The position numbers and the translations under genes are program-made. A stretch of DNA of 64,000 nt from Pirellulaceae bacterium. GTDB taxonomy: Bacteria > Planctomycetota > Planctomycetia > Pirellulales > Pirellulaceae. Position 1 is the stretch's first letter, and each line of letters begins with the position of its first letter. Of this stretch, positions 56,108-63,643 are shown in pieces. The notes below the pieces were generated by a model that saw only the letters and a list, made by a program, of their open reading frames with translations, had not been told where the DNA came from and ran no database searches. The stretch lies in contig JAGYIQ010000003.1 of assembly GCA_018402565.1 (NCBI GenBank), positions 571,746 to 635,745 on the forward strand, in the 5' to 3' direction.

Positions 56108-56692
56108 GCTTCGTAATGTGAAGAACACGTCGGAGCGGAGTACGTACTTCGCTCCAGATTCGACCGGAGTGCCCTCATGCCAGCGCTCGTGCCGAAACAG
56201 TAGCGCTGTGCCAGTGGCGGGCATCACAATGAATTCGATCTTCTCCCGCACACCGTTCACATCGCGATAATCGCGAAAAGTTGTCGCCCCGCCATCGCAG
56301 TCGTCATTGAGGTAGATTAGGTACGACAATTTGCTTGTTTGCCCCAAATCGTTGGTGACAGCACCATCCTTGTGGCGTTTGAATTGTTGGCCGGGAAAAT
56401 ACCGGTAGATCCGCAGTTGAGAATCAATGCCACAGGCATGTTGACCGTCCAGTGTGGGTAGGTATGTTCGAATGCGCTCCCACATTTTGCCGGCCAACTC
56501 GACGTCATCGAATATAATGCGATCGTTATTGCGAATGTGCGTCATCATCTGCGGGCCGCTTGAGGTTCGAACAGACGCCGCCTCAAAGCCTATTGATTCG
56601 GCGCGTGCAACGAGATTCAAGCATTCGTCACGGTCGAAGACACCTGAGACGGTGAAGATGTCGTCGTCAATTTTCTGCAGCTGGCGAGTCAT
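56102..56692 (-). CDS. 2OG-Fe(II) oxygenase (prolyl 4-hydroxylase-like)
   Basis: 196 residues. Iron ligands H107 and D109 in FKRHKDGA and H172 in RHERWHEGTPV, with the 2-oxoglutarate-binding basic residue in GAKYVLRSDVFF. YLNDDCDGGATTFRD is the typical P4Hc sheet. Hydroxylates a protein or small molecule using O2 and 2-oxoglutarate; substrate unknown. Its stop lies in attC 12. A metabolic enzyme cassette among mostly unknown ones. Confidence 0.85.
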   Translation of the reverse strand: MTRQLQKIDDDIFTVSGVFDRDECLNLVARAESIGFEAASVRTSSGPQMMTHIRNNDRIIFDDVELAGKMWERIRTYLPTLDGQHACGIDSQLRIYRYFPGQQFKRHKDGAVTNDLGQTSKLSYLIYLNDDCDGGATTFRDYRDVNGVREKIEFIVMPATGTALLFRHERWHEGTPVESGAKYVLRSDVFFTLRSK

Positions 56693-56712
56693 CTTCGGTC
56701 ACAGATTCTTGC

Positions 56713-56804
56713 ATATAACGTCACGCATCACCGGGTTGCCGACCGGTCAAGCGAGGGTACAGAAAACAGCCATGCGGCAACTCCGATGCATGCGGTGGTT
56801 ATCC
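56713..56804 (-). repeat. attC site 13
   Basis: ATATAAC to GTTATCC; arms GCATCACCGGGTTGCCG / CGGCAACTCCGATGCATGC. Belongs to the orphan antitoxin. Confidence 0.9.
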
Positions 56805-56829
56805 TGTCCGATGTAGGAAAGATGCCACA

Positions 56830-57051
56830 TCAGCGACGGTTATTGATGCGTCGCATCAGTTCGTCGTGCGAAATTGCCGAGCTAGGGTCGTCCCGGTGGG
56901 CCGCCAATCGGCGATCAAGTTCAGCTTGTTGCTCCGGCGTCGTTGAAAGGTCAACGTCGTCGGGTAGCGTGTCCCAAATTGCGTGAACGACACGCAAACG
57001 ATCACCGATTGGAAGCGTTGAAAGATCTGAAATGGTTTGATCAAGATTCAT
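56830..57051 (-). CDS. Addiction-module antitoxin without toxin
   Basis: 73 residues: LSTLPIGDRLRVVHAIWDTLPDDVDLSTTPEQQAELDRRLAAHRDDPSSAISHDEL, matching the short antitoxins of ParE-type modules. Strong SD (GGAGGA) six nt before the ATG and a TATACT box ~20 nt further up suggest its own promoter. There is no room for a toxin before the attC, so it is solitary: either a relic or an anti-addiction function against related toxins. Confidence 0.8.
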   Translation of the reverse strand: MNLDQTISDLSTLPIGDRLRVVHAIWDTLPDDVDLSTTPEQQAELDRRLAAHRDDPSSAISHDELMRRINNRR

Positions 57052-57134
57052 CGTTTATCCTCCACTCTGAGTATAGCACGTAAGCTCCCCAAAGTCGATG
57101 CTGGCTGTTCAAAATGAAATGTAACCGTTTCATC

Positions 57135-57226
57135 GGATAACGTCCAAAAATCACCCGGTTGCCGCGGTGTGACTTTGACTTCAGGAAACGCCCGATCGGC
57201 AATTCGGGTGAATTTTTTTGTCATGC
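57135..57226 (-). repeat. attC site 14 (type A)
   Basis: GGATAAC to GTCATGC (degenerate core, GTC instead of GTT). Belongs to R3; recombination here may be weakened. Confidence 0.85.
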
Positions 57227-57380
57227 GCTTCGCCCCGTGGCCCCCCAGGAGTCCAGGCCAGACCTAGTCCCTGGCCCAACCGCCGCCCACGCTTGTCAGT
57301 TTGTCCCACCGCCTCGGAAAAGTCAATCTTGATCCCGGCCGCAGAACAAAAGGGACCGTCGAGACTTGAGCGATCGAGGA
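57227..57380 (-). mobile_element. Integron repeat cassette, copy R3
   Basis: About 154 bp. Promoter-like TTGACT-N17-CAAACT. The 67-codon frame is open. Slightly more divergent than other copies. Confidence 0.8.
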
Positions 57381-57471
57381 GCATAACGACCGCCATCACG
57401 GGGTGGCGAGAGTTGACTTTGATTTTGTAAAACGCCGGCCACCGCCACTCCCGTGCATGGCTTGGTTCGCC
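57381..57471 (-). repeat. attC site 15
   Basis: GCATAAC to GTTCGCC; arms CATCACGGGGTGGCG / CCGCCACTCCCGTGCATGG. Belongs to the 121-aa gene. Confidence 0.88.
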
Positions 57472-57517
57472 GCTCGCTTTTGGGATTGATATTCGGCCGA
57501 GTCATTTGCCCTGTAGT

Positions 57518-57883
57518 CTACATATCATCACCATCGCGCCACCGCCATGCAATCTCCCCATCGGACCAATGAATCGCCGGAAGAGAAATTCCATGTTTGG
57601 CTCCCGCATTGTTGACAACAGTCCACATTGCATCATCAAAGTATTCCGAGGGGTATCGGTCTCCCGGATCCGGCAATTCAGATTCGTCATCCGTGCATGC
57701 GTCGAAGAATTCTCGGTACGCATCAGCAGTCGGGCTCGGTTGGAACTCCGCATGCATCCAGGGTTGATCCGCGCATAAGTTCGTTGCTGTCCCAATCAAG
57801 TTATCGCCGTGGTAAACGGTAAAGATGTCAGTTGAATGCCATTGTCGCATAGCGAACCAGTGACTGTGAGTGGTGTTGTCCAA
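57518..57883 (-). CDS. Cassette protein of unknown function
   Basis: 121 residues, acidic and Trp-rich (HGISLPAIHWSDGEIAWRWRDGDDM end; AEFQPSPTADAYREFFDACTDDESELPD). No recognised family; probably a small cytoplasmic protein. Confidence 0.65.
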   Translation of the reverse strand: MDNTTHSHWFAMRQWHSTDIFTVYHGDNLIGTATNLCADQPWMHAEFQPSPTADAYREFFDACTDDESELPDPGDRYPSEYFDDAMWTVVNNAGAKHGISLPAIHWSDGEIAWRWRDGDDM

Positions 57884-57900
57884 TTAAGGGTGCGATCGTC

Positions 57901-57990
57901 GGCGAACGACCGCGTTAACGCGGCGGGCGCGTTTGACTATGATTTCAAAACCCGCTTGACCGCCCGCTCGCGTTCAACGCTTGGTTCGTC
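57901..57990 (-). repeat. attC site 16
   Basis: GGCGAAC to GTTCGTC; arms CGTTAACGCGGCGGGCG / CGCCCGCTCGCGTTCAACG. Similar to attC 1, which also follows a toxin-antitoxin pair. Confidence 0.88.
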
Positions 57991-57994
57991 CACG

Positions 57995-58291
57995 TTATCG
58001 CCGTCGGAGTAACGCATCAATATCAGCAGGACGTGACCGACCGTCGAGGACCGCGACCACCTCGACGCCCGTTGTGACCATTCGATAATAGATGAGAAAA
58101 GGATGGCGGCTCGCAATTTTACGATGGTAGCCAAAATGCTTTTCGTGAATACCCGCCGGGTCGCTCAGCGAATCAATGTCCTCAAAGATCCGATGGTAAA
58201 AGTAATCGCCAGCGCCGTGGCCTTGCCGGTCGTAGAAAGCCACTCCTTCGGCAATATCCAAATGTGCCTCATTGCGAACTTCGACGTTCAT
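57995..58291 (-). CDS. RelE/ParE-family toxin
   Basis: 98 residues. EVRNEAHLDIAEGVAFYDRQGHGAGDYFYHRIFEDIDSL then FLIYYRMVTTGVEVVAVLDGRSRP, the ParE pattern. Overlaps its antitoxin by 23 nt. Distinct in sequence from the toxin at 50765, so it is an independent acquisition. Confidence 0.87.
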   Translation of the reverse strand: MNVEVRNEAHLDIAEGVAFYDRQGHGAGDYFYHRIFEDIDSLSDPAGIHEKHFGYHRKIASRHPFLIYYRMVTTGVEVVAVLDGRSRPADIDALLRRR

Positions 58292-58499
58292 CGATAATTC
58301 GCTTTACTGCAATCTTAGCCTCAGCAACAGACATGTTGGGTTCGTTACTTGGATTCGCGGTGCGGTAGGCAAGCACATCCCCGTGCCAAGCAGGAGAATT
58401 CAATGCTCGTGAATCAGCAGCCAAACGCTGCCAAAGCAGATCGAACGCAGCCTGCTGCTGCTCGGGGTTCAACGTGTCAATAAATGTTTCAATTTCCAT
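58269..58499 (-). CDS. Antitoxin of ParE-type module
   Basis: 76 residues from MEIETFIDTLNPEQQQAAFDLLWQRL; followed by ALNSPAWHGDVLAYR and MSVAEAKIAVKRIIDERR. Same short-antitoxin pattern as the other cassette modules. An ATG at 58520 would add seven residues. Confidence 0.82.
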   Translation of the reverse strand: MEIETFIDTLNPEQQQAAFDLLWQRLAADSRALNSPAWHGDVLAYRTANPSNEPNMSVAEAKIAVKRIIDERRSSQ

Positions 58500-58571
58500 C
58501 GCTCGACTCCATTGCCCCATTGTAACGCTGGTCAGCGCCGCTGTCGACAGAGCGTTTTAGTGGGCCTAGTA

Positions 58572-58663
58572 GACGAACGGCCAAAAATCGCCCGGTTGCC
58601 GCGGGGGGACTTTGACTTCAGGAAACGCCCGATCGGCAACTCGGGTACATTTTTTTGTTATGC
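58572..58663 (-). repeat. attC site 17 (type A)
   Basis: GACGAAC to GTTATGC. Belongs to R4. Confidence 0.9.
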
Positions 58664-58816
58664 GCTTCGCCCCGTGCCCCCCAGGAGTCCAGGCCAGACC
58701 TAGCCCCAGGCCCAGCCGCCGCCAACATTTGTCATTTTGCCCCAACCCCTCGGCAAAGTCAATCTTGATCCCGGCCGCAGTACAAAAGGGACCGTGGAGA
58801 TTTGAAGGAACTAGGA
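58664..58816 (-). mobile_element. Integron repeat cassette, copy R4
   Basis: About 153 bp. TTGACT-N17-CAAAAT kept; a one-base deletion near its end shifts the 67-codon frame. Confidence 0.8.
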
Positions 58817-58907
58817 GCATAACGGCATCGTTCACCCGGCCGCCGCGAGTGACTTTGACTCCAGTAAACGCGCGATCGGCGGCTCGGCGTGCAACGCTTT
58901 GTTCTGT
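58817..58907 (-). repeat. attC site 18
   Basis: GCATAAC to GTTCTGT; arms GTTCACCCGGCCGCCG / CGGCGGCTCGGCGTGCAAC. Belongs to the 142-aa gene. Confidence 0.88.
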
Positions 58908-58949
58908 GCGTTTTGTGTCTTTTGCGTCGGCATGCATCCAATCTAGAAA

Positions 58950-59378
58950 TCAAACACACATCCAGAGGCAAAGCAGTTTTTGTTCCTTTACGGCGACGAC
59001 TGCGAGGTTTCTCAGTGATTCAAGGATTGGAATTACGTCGCTAGGGCTGCACTCCATAAATGACAATTCGCCGTGTTGGACCCATTTCTCTGCGACAGAT
59101 TCAAGATCATGTTCGCTCAGGGCAGCGAGTCGAGTGACGAAGTCATCTGGAAATCGATTGATCAGCCGTTGTCCTCCATCGACGTTGAGTAATGTGTCGA
59201 ATGCGTCCGCATCGCCTTCCATTGGCTCGCGATCGCACAGTACAGCCCAAAGGTTGGCGAATTCCTCGTAGGTTAGCCCTTGGTATTCAGCACGATGAGG
59301 TGCAAATGGTTCTGGTGAGTCGTCGTATCTTACCGCGTCTGTGGCGGAGCTTACATACAGTTCAGATAGCAACGACAT
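58950..59378 (-). CDS. Cassette protein of unknown function
   Basis: 142 residues from the ATG at 59378 (MSLLSELYVSSATDAVRYDD). Segments GLTYEEFANLWAVL and VTRLAALSEHDLESVAEKWVQHGEL suggest an all-helical fold. Looks like a YfbM/DUF-type small cytosolic protein, but I cannot assign it. Confidence 0.65.
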   Translation of the reverse strand: MSLLSELYVSSATDAVRYDDSPEPFAPHRAEYQGLTYEEFANLWAVLCDREPMEGDADAFDTLLNVDGGQRLINRFPDDFVTRLAALSEHDLESVAEKWVQHGELSFMECSPSDVIPILESLRNLAVVAVKEQKLLCLWMCV

Positions 59379-59406
59379 CCTAAGAACTCCAACGTTTGAT
59401 CGCAGC

Positions 59407-59497
59407 ACAGAACGATGCCGTTCACCCAGCCCGCGAGATGAAGGTTTCCATTTCAAAAGCACCTGATCGTGGGCTTGGGTGCAACGGTTGGTTATCC
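59407..59497 (-). repeat. attC site 19
   Basis: ACAGAAC to GTTATCC; arms TTCACCCAGCCCGCG / GGGCTTGGGTGCAA. Belongs to the 151-aa gene. Confidence 0.88.
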
Positions 59498-59947
59498 GCC
59501 ATCGAACTCTGCGAGCATCTCTACGAGCCGGAGATGCGATCTGTTCACGACATCTTTGATCGCTTCCTCCATTGTATCGAATGCAGGTTCGATAATCGAC
59601 ATACAGGTTCTGAATCCTGGCATACATTTTTCGGAAACTACTGTTGCATAAGGGAGATCCTCGACACCAGATGGGTCAATACCTCGCCCAAACATTTCCC
59701 AAATCTTGTCGCCCCATTGGTAATGGAGATTGCGAAGGTCAAAGACAACGCCATTTGCGTGCCATGCAGACAGCGCGGCTAGTGTTGTCACACGCATGAA
59801 TACGCCATCGTCGTTACCACGGGAGCCATCGCCGTACACCCCGTTCCATTCCATGACGGTCAAGCGGACAGTATGTGCGATCCTGCGTTCGAAAGCGAAG
59901 ATTCGATACGTCAGTTTGCTGAGATCGCTGAATTTGCGTTCAATCAT
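59492..59947 (-). CDS. Cassette protein of unknown function
   Basis: 151 residues, no family recognised. Contains VVFDLRNLHYQWGDKIWEMF and ATVVSEKCMPGFRTCMSIIEPAFDTMEEAIKDV. The frame ends in GG-stop, with TAA inside the attC box. Confidence 0.65.
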   Translation of the reverse strand: MIERKFSDLSKLTYRIFAFERRIAHTVRLTVMEWNGVYGDGSRGNDDGVFMRVTTLAALSAWHANGVVFDLRNLHYQWGDKIWEMFGRGIDPSGVEDLPYATVVSEKCMPGFRTCMSIIEPAFDTMEEAIKDVVNRSHLRLVEMLAEFDGG

Positions 59948-59963
59948 TTTTCAGATCTCAGGC

Positions 59964-60054
59964 GGATAACGATTGCCGTAACCGGGCGGCGACGAAAGAT
60001 TTTCTATTTCAAAACCGCCCGACTTCGCCGCTCCGGTTCACGGCTTGGTTACCC
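59964..60054 (-). repeat. attC site 20
   Basis: GGATAAC to GTTACCC; arms CCGTAACCGGGCGGCG / CGCCGCTCCGGTTCACGG. Belongs to the phosphatase cassette. Confidence 0.88.
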
Positions 60055-60713
60055 GCTCCATAGATTGCCTCAAGCATTGTGCGTTGAGTACGACCGAGGT
60101 GAGCGTTGGGGCGACGTTCGCGTACGTAGTTTACAGCATCATCAATTGTCTCCGAAATCCCCTGTTGAATCAAATAGGCGATTGCAAGAGTCGCAGTGCG
60201 TCCGTGCCCCTGAGCGCAATGAATGTAAACCGTCCCATCAAGTTCGGCGATTCGAGCCACACGCTGACGCAGCGTCTCTTGGTCCGCATAGTGTCCGTCC
60301 AGTGTTGGAAATGAGATGTAGCCCGACTCTCGAAGCGCTGGAGGTTCGTTGAATTCACAGGTCAGGTCAACGATGTGATCAAAATTTGATGCACGTTCGT
60401 GCGACAGAAGCCGACGACCGATGAAAACGTTGTGGGTGAGTTGATTGAACGCAGTCTCGCGAGAAAAGAAACGAACTGCGTGCCAAACGAAATTGAGACA
60501 TACGAGAAACGGTGCGAGCAATAGTGAACGGCCAATCGAGAGCCTACCGCTGGGTTGTTTGCCGAAGATGAAAACGCCAGCGCCGAAGTATGCGATGGAC
60601 ACCAAGGCGAGAGACAATGCAGGCCAAAGAAGAACGTAGAACCAACCGCCCTCGCGAACTGCGTAGATCGCGATCAACATTGCGAGAATGGCAAACGCCG
60701 ATCCATACTTCAT
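60009..60713 (-). CDS. Membrane dual-specificity phosphatase
   Basis: 234 residues. Three N-terminal hydrophobic segments (FAILAMLIAIYAV, WFYVLLWPALSLALVSIAYFG, LLLAPFLVCLNFVWHAV) anchor a cytosolic catalytic domain. The domain has the C-x5-R signature HCAQGHGR (165-172), and an Asp in FPTLDGHYAD is the likely general acid. Dual-specificity/tyrosine phosphatase or lipid phosphatase; substrate unknown. A membrane-bound signalling enzyme is uncommon as an integron cassette. The stop lies within attC 20. Confidence 0.83.
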   Translation of the reverse strand: MKYGSAFAILAMLIAIYAVREGGWFYVLLWPALSLALVSIAYFGAGVFIFGKQPSGRLSIGRSLLLAPFLVCLNFVWHAVRFFSRETAFNQLTHNVFIGRRLLSHERASNFDHIVDLTCEFNEPPALRESGYISFPTLDGHYADQETLRQRVARIAELDGTVYIHCAQGHGRTATLAIAYLIQQGISETIDDAVNYVRERRPNAHLGRTQRTMLEAIYGAGNQAVNRSGEVGRF

Positions 60714-60731
60714 GCGGTTTGCTCTTCTGTC

Positions 60732-60823
60732 GGATAACGGCCAAAAATCACCCGGTTGCCGCGGCGTGACTTTGACTTCAGGAAACGCCCGATCGGCAAC
60801 TCGGGTGCATTTTTTTGTTATGC
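60732..60823 (-). repeat. attC site 21 (type A)
   Basis: GGATAAC to GTTATGC. Belongs to R5. Confidence 0.9.
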
Positions 60824-60977
60824 GATTCGCCCCGTGGCCCCCCAGGAGTCCAGGCCAGACCTAGCCCCAGGCCCAACCGCCGCCAACATTTGTCATTTTG
60901 CCCCAACCCCTCGGCAAAGTCAATCTTGATCCCGGCCGCAGAACAAAAGGGACCCTCGAGACTTGAGGGATCTAGGA
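60824..60977 (-). mobile_element. Integron repeat cassette, copy R5
   Basis: About 154 bp. TTGACT (60923-60918), 17-bp spacer, CAAAAT (60900-60895). The 67-codon frame is open. Confidence 0.8.
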
Positions 60978-61068
60978 GCATAACGACCAAGGTAACCCGG
61001 CGGCGGCCAAGTACCATTGATTTCAGAACACGCCCGATCCGCCGCTCGGGTTGACCGCCTTGATATCC
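60978..61068 (-). repeat. attC site 22
   Basis: GCATAAC to GATATCC (degenerate core; GTT is changed to GAT), so this cassette may be locked. Arms AACCCGGCGGCGG / CCGCCGCTCGGGTTG. Confidence 0.82.
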
Positions 61069-61070
61069 GG

Positions 61071-61976
61071 CTATTCTGTCCCAAATTGTTCCGTCGCTTT
61101 GATTGATACAATTTGCTGGTGCGAGTCCCCGTTGAACATCATCGCATCGCCGTCGGCGTCAACCATGTAATGATGCCCTTTGTCTGTGATGAAGTGCCAC
61201 GCCAGAATGTTTTTCCCATTATACTTGTGGGTCGGATCACCTGCCGTTACTCGCGTTAATTCGTGACCAGCTTCTTGGCATAGAGCACGGATAAGCTTCA
61301 TAAATCGTGGCTCATTTGCAAGTGCCTGTGCAGCCCGCGCCTGACGGTCCGGCAGAGCCGCTGCTCGACGTTCGACCTCAGCTTTCATTTCTTCGCGGGT
61401 TAAGACCTTTAAGTTGGGTAACGATCTCAGCCACTTGGAATTCAATTCTATGAGGTCATCGCTTTTTGATAATTCAAAGAACTTGTCGTCAAAGGCATTA
61501 AGTATGTCACGTTCCTTGTTCTCGCCGAAGTATTCGCTCGAAAGGAACCTTTCCATTCCATCGGCGCCAATTTGCTCGATGATCGCTGCGCTCTCGTTGA
61601 ACAATTCAAGATGCCGAGTGGCACCCATTGCTCGCAAGCCCTCGCGAATAGAGCGAATCGTATCTCGATCCCAACGAGAGTTGTAAACGAATTGGGAGAA
61701 GCCTCCGTTGTTGACCTGGGCAAGGTAATAATCGACGTAGTAGCTGCGGAGTCCGTCGCGAGACAGTTCATCGTGCCGCAAATGCTGTTCTAGTTGCGCA
61801 TTCAGAAAAGCGATGTTGGAGCCAACGACATCGTAGGGATCATCGCTCTTGAGACTGGCATCTGAGGCCACAACGTCTGAGGAGGATAGTGTAGGTGTCA
61901 TCGGATTTGGGTTCGTCTGCTCGGAACAACCGGACAAAATCGCGAGTAATGAAACGATCATGGGCAATCGCGTCAT
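61071..61976 (-). CDS. Lipoprotein with DMP19/DUF4375-like domain
   Basis: 301 residues. Signal and lipobox LLAILSGC (Cys17). The middle has YYVDYYLAQVNNGGFSQFVYNSRWD, the DMP19 (DUF4375) signature, followed by GLRAMGATRHLELF. The C-terminal ~80 residues (HKYNGKNILAWHFITDKGHHYMVDADGDAMMFNGD) form a separate small domain. DMP19-type proteins are acidic and have been described as DNA-mimics in Neisseria; a role here is not implied. The largest product of the array; attC 22 follows. Confidence 0.75.
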   Translation of the reverse strand: MTRLPMIVSLLAILSGCSEQTNPNPMTPTLSSSDVVASDASLKSDDPYDVVGSNIAFLNAQLEQHLRHDELSRDGLRSYYVDYYLAQVNNGGFSQFVYNSRWDRDTIRSIREGLRAMGATRHLELFNESAAIIEQIGADGMERFLSSEYFGENKERDILNAFDDKFFELSKSDDLIELNSKWLRSLPNLKVLTREEMKAEVERRAAALPDRQARAAQALANEPRFMKLIRALCQEAGHELTRVTAGDPTHKYNGKNILAWHFITDKGHHYMVDADGDAMMFNGDSHQQIVSIKATEQFGTE

Positions 61977-61992
61977 TGAAAGCTCTCCTGCC

Positions 61993-62083
61993 GGATAACG
62001 GCCCGCATCACGGGGTGGCGGGAGTTGACGTTGATTTCAAAATCGACTGGCCACCGCCACTCCCGTGCATGCGATGGTTCGTC
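61993..62083 (-). repeat. attC site 23
   Basis: GGATAAC to GTTCGTC; arms GCATCACGGGGTGGCGG / CCGCCACTCCCGTGCATGC. Close to attC 15. Confidence 0.9.
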
Positions 62084-62095
62084 AGCTTTTCAGCG

Positions 62096-62650
62096 CTACG
62101 GATTGGCTGGCATCCGCAGTACCGACATGAATCGTGATTGTAGTTCGTCGAAGTGCCGTCGTACATCTGCCCACGGTTCGAGTGAAAGTTCCGCCGCGAG
62201 CGTGTCTAGAATACCGGGAACGCGATCATCGAATACTTCTTCGTCGGATCTCTGGTAGTAGTCCATCGTGTCGTCGAAGTGAGTGTGCAGATTTGTGAGG
62301 TTTGAGTAGCCGTTGCGACATCCAAGGCACAGAAAATCTCGCAGCGTTTCCCCAACGATGAAGTTTGGTGATTCGAACGCCATTGGGATCGTGATGACAA
62401 TTGGTGCCAGCGGGTCAATTTCGTGAGATTCGGTTACGCAACCGATGTGGATGCCGTCGACGCCAAGGCCGGCGATTGTCAACGAATTCGCGGGAGTGCA
62501 TCTGTAGCCCGCATTCTTCGGCGGATCATTCAAAAAGAGCCCAACTGCCCCAAGTCCAACGTCGAGGTACTCGTGAGGAAATCTTTCTGCGATGAGTTCA
62601 TGAACTCGGCGCAAGTCAGGCAGGTCGAGTTGATGCCGCGCGGATGCCAT
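62096..62650 (-). CDS. Cassette protein of unknown function
   Basis: 184 residues. GLGAVGLFLNDPPKNAGYRCTPANSLTIAGLGVDGIHIG and PIVITIPMAFESPNFIVGETLRDFLCLGCRNGY faintly resemble SMI1/KNR4 (SUKH) immunity proteins, but the match is too weak to assign. Own attC is site 23. Confidence 0.6.
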   Translation of the reverse strand: MASARHQLDLPDLRRVHELIAERFPHEYLDVGLGAVGLFLNDPPKNAGYRCTPANSLTIAGLGVDGIHIGCVTESHEIDPLAPIVITIPMAFESPNFIVGETLRDFLCLGCRNGYSNLTNLHTHFDDTMDYYQRSDEEVFDDRVPGILDTLAAELSLEPWADVRRHFDELQSRFMSVLRMPANP

Positions 62651-62669
62651 GCGTTACCAGTTTCTTGCT

Positions 62670-62761
62670 GACGAACGGCCAAAAATCACCCGGTTGCCGC
62701 GGGGGAACTTTGACTGCAGGAAACGCCCGAGCGGCAACTCGGGTGCATTTTTTTGTTATGC
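62670..62761 (-). repeat. attC site 24 (type A)
   Basis: GACGAAC to GTTATGC. Belongs to R6. Confidence 0.9.
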
Positions 62762-62920
62762 GCTTCGCCCCGTGGCCGCCCAGGAGTCCAGGCAAGAGCT
62801 AGCCCCAAGCCCAACCGCCGCCAACATTTGTCATTTTGCCCCAACCCCTCGGCAAAGTCAATCTAATCTAGATCCCGGCCCCAGATGGAGAGGGACCCAC
62901 GAGATTTGAGGGATCTAGGA
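62762..62920 (-). mobile_element. Integron repeat cassette, copy R6
   Basis: About 159 bp, including a 5-bp TCTAA duplication. TTGACT-N17-CAAAAT kept; the 67-codon frame is broken by TAG. Confidence 0.8.
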
Positions 62921-63011
62921 GCATAACGACCGCCATCACCGGGTGGCGGGAGTTGACATTGATTTCAAAAAACGCACTCCACCGCCACACCGGTCCATGG
63001 CATGGTTACGT
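62921..63011 (-). repeat. attC site 25
   Basis: GCATAAC to GTTACGT; arms ATCACCGGGTGGCGG / CCGCCACACCGGTCCATGG. Belongs to the ankyrin cassette. Confidence 0.9.
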
Positions 63012-63530
63012 GCTGCTGTTGCGGCGGAGTTCGTCAAATCGAAGTCCACCATGAGAGCGCAGCATGTCTACCCCAACAGTATGCGCGCCAACCGTCGCCC
63101 AGTCGAGATAAGTGCTGTGATCGTCTTCTAATGCATTCACCTCTGCGCCGGCGTTTAGCAACAGTTCGGCGGCAGACCATTGTGTCCATGCGCACGCAAA
63201 TCCAAGCGGGCGTTCGTTTCCTTCATTTCTAGCGTTTGGGTTTGCACCGTAGTCAATAAGAGTTTGGATAAGTTCCACGTCGCCATCCGCCGCTGCTTGC
63301 ATTAGTGGCGTGTTTCCATCGCTTCCAAGGCGGCAATCAGGATGGACGCCACGATCGAGGAGCCACCGGACGAGTCCGCGGTTAAACCAAATCGCGTGAA
63401 GTAGCAAGAACGATTCGTCGGAACAGAGCAGATAGCGGTGCTTGTTGAGCAATCGACGGAGCCGCTTGCGATTGCTGCGACGAACGTAGAATTCAGCTTT
63501 GTCGAAAACGCGTTGCCCCATTGTCGTCAA
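63006..63530 (-). CDS. Ankyrin-repeat protein
   Basis: 174 residues. About three ankyrin repeats: GLVRWLLDRGVHPDCRLGSDGNTPLMQAAADGDVELIQTLIDYGANPNARNEGNERPLGFACA and SAAELLLNAGAEVNALED. The N-terminus is Arg-rich. Protein-protein interaction role; partner unknown. The stop lies within attC 25. Confidence 0.85.
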   Translation of the reverse strand: MTTMGQRVFDKAEFYVRRSNRKRLRRLLNKHRYLLCSDESFLLLHAIWFNRGLVRWLLDRGVHPDCRLGSDGNTPLMQAAADGDVELIQTLIDYGANPNARNEGNERPLGFACAWTQWSAAELLLNAGAEVNALEDDHSTYLDWATVGAHTVGVDMLRSHGGLRFDELRRNSST

Positions 63531-63544
63531 TCATCCGTTGAGGC

Positions 63545-63635
63545 ACGTAACGGGACCGTTCACCGGGCCGCGGCGAACGATATTGATTTCAAAACCCGCG
63601 CGGCCCGCGGCTCCGTGTGCAACGGTTTGTTATCC
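63545..63635 (-). repeat. attC site 26
   Basis: ACGTAAC to GTTATCC; arms GTTCACCGGGCCGCGG / CCGCGGCTCCGTGTGCAAC. Belongs to the SUKH-like cassette. Confidence 0.9.
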
Positions 63636-63643
63636 GCCAAGTG

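Noticed and set aside
52925..60981. 67-aa protein encoded by the repeat cassette (begins MLLDPS)
   Set aside because: The frame is broken by a stop or a frameshift in R2, R4 and R6 and lost in R0, while the promoter-like sequence is kept; not annotated as a gene.
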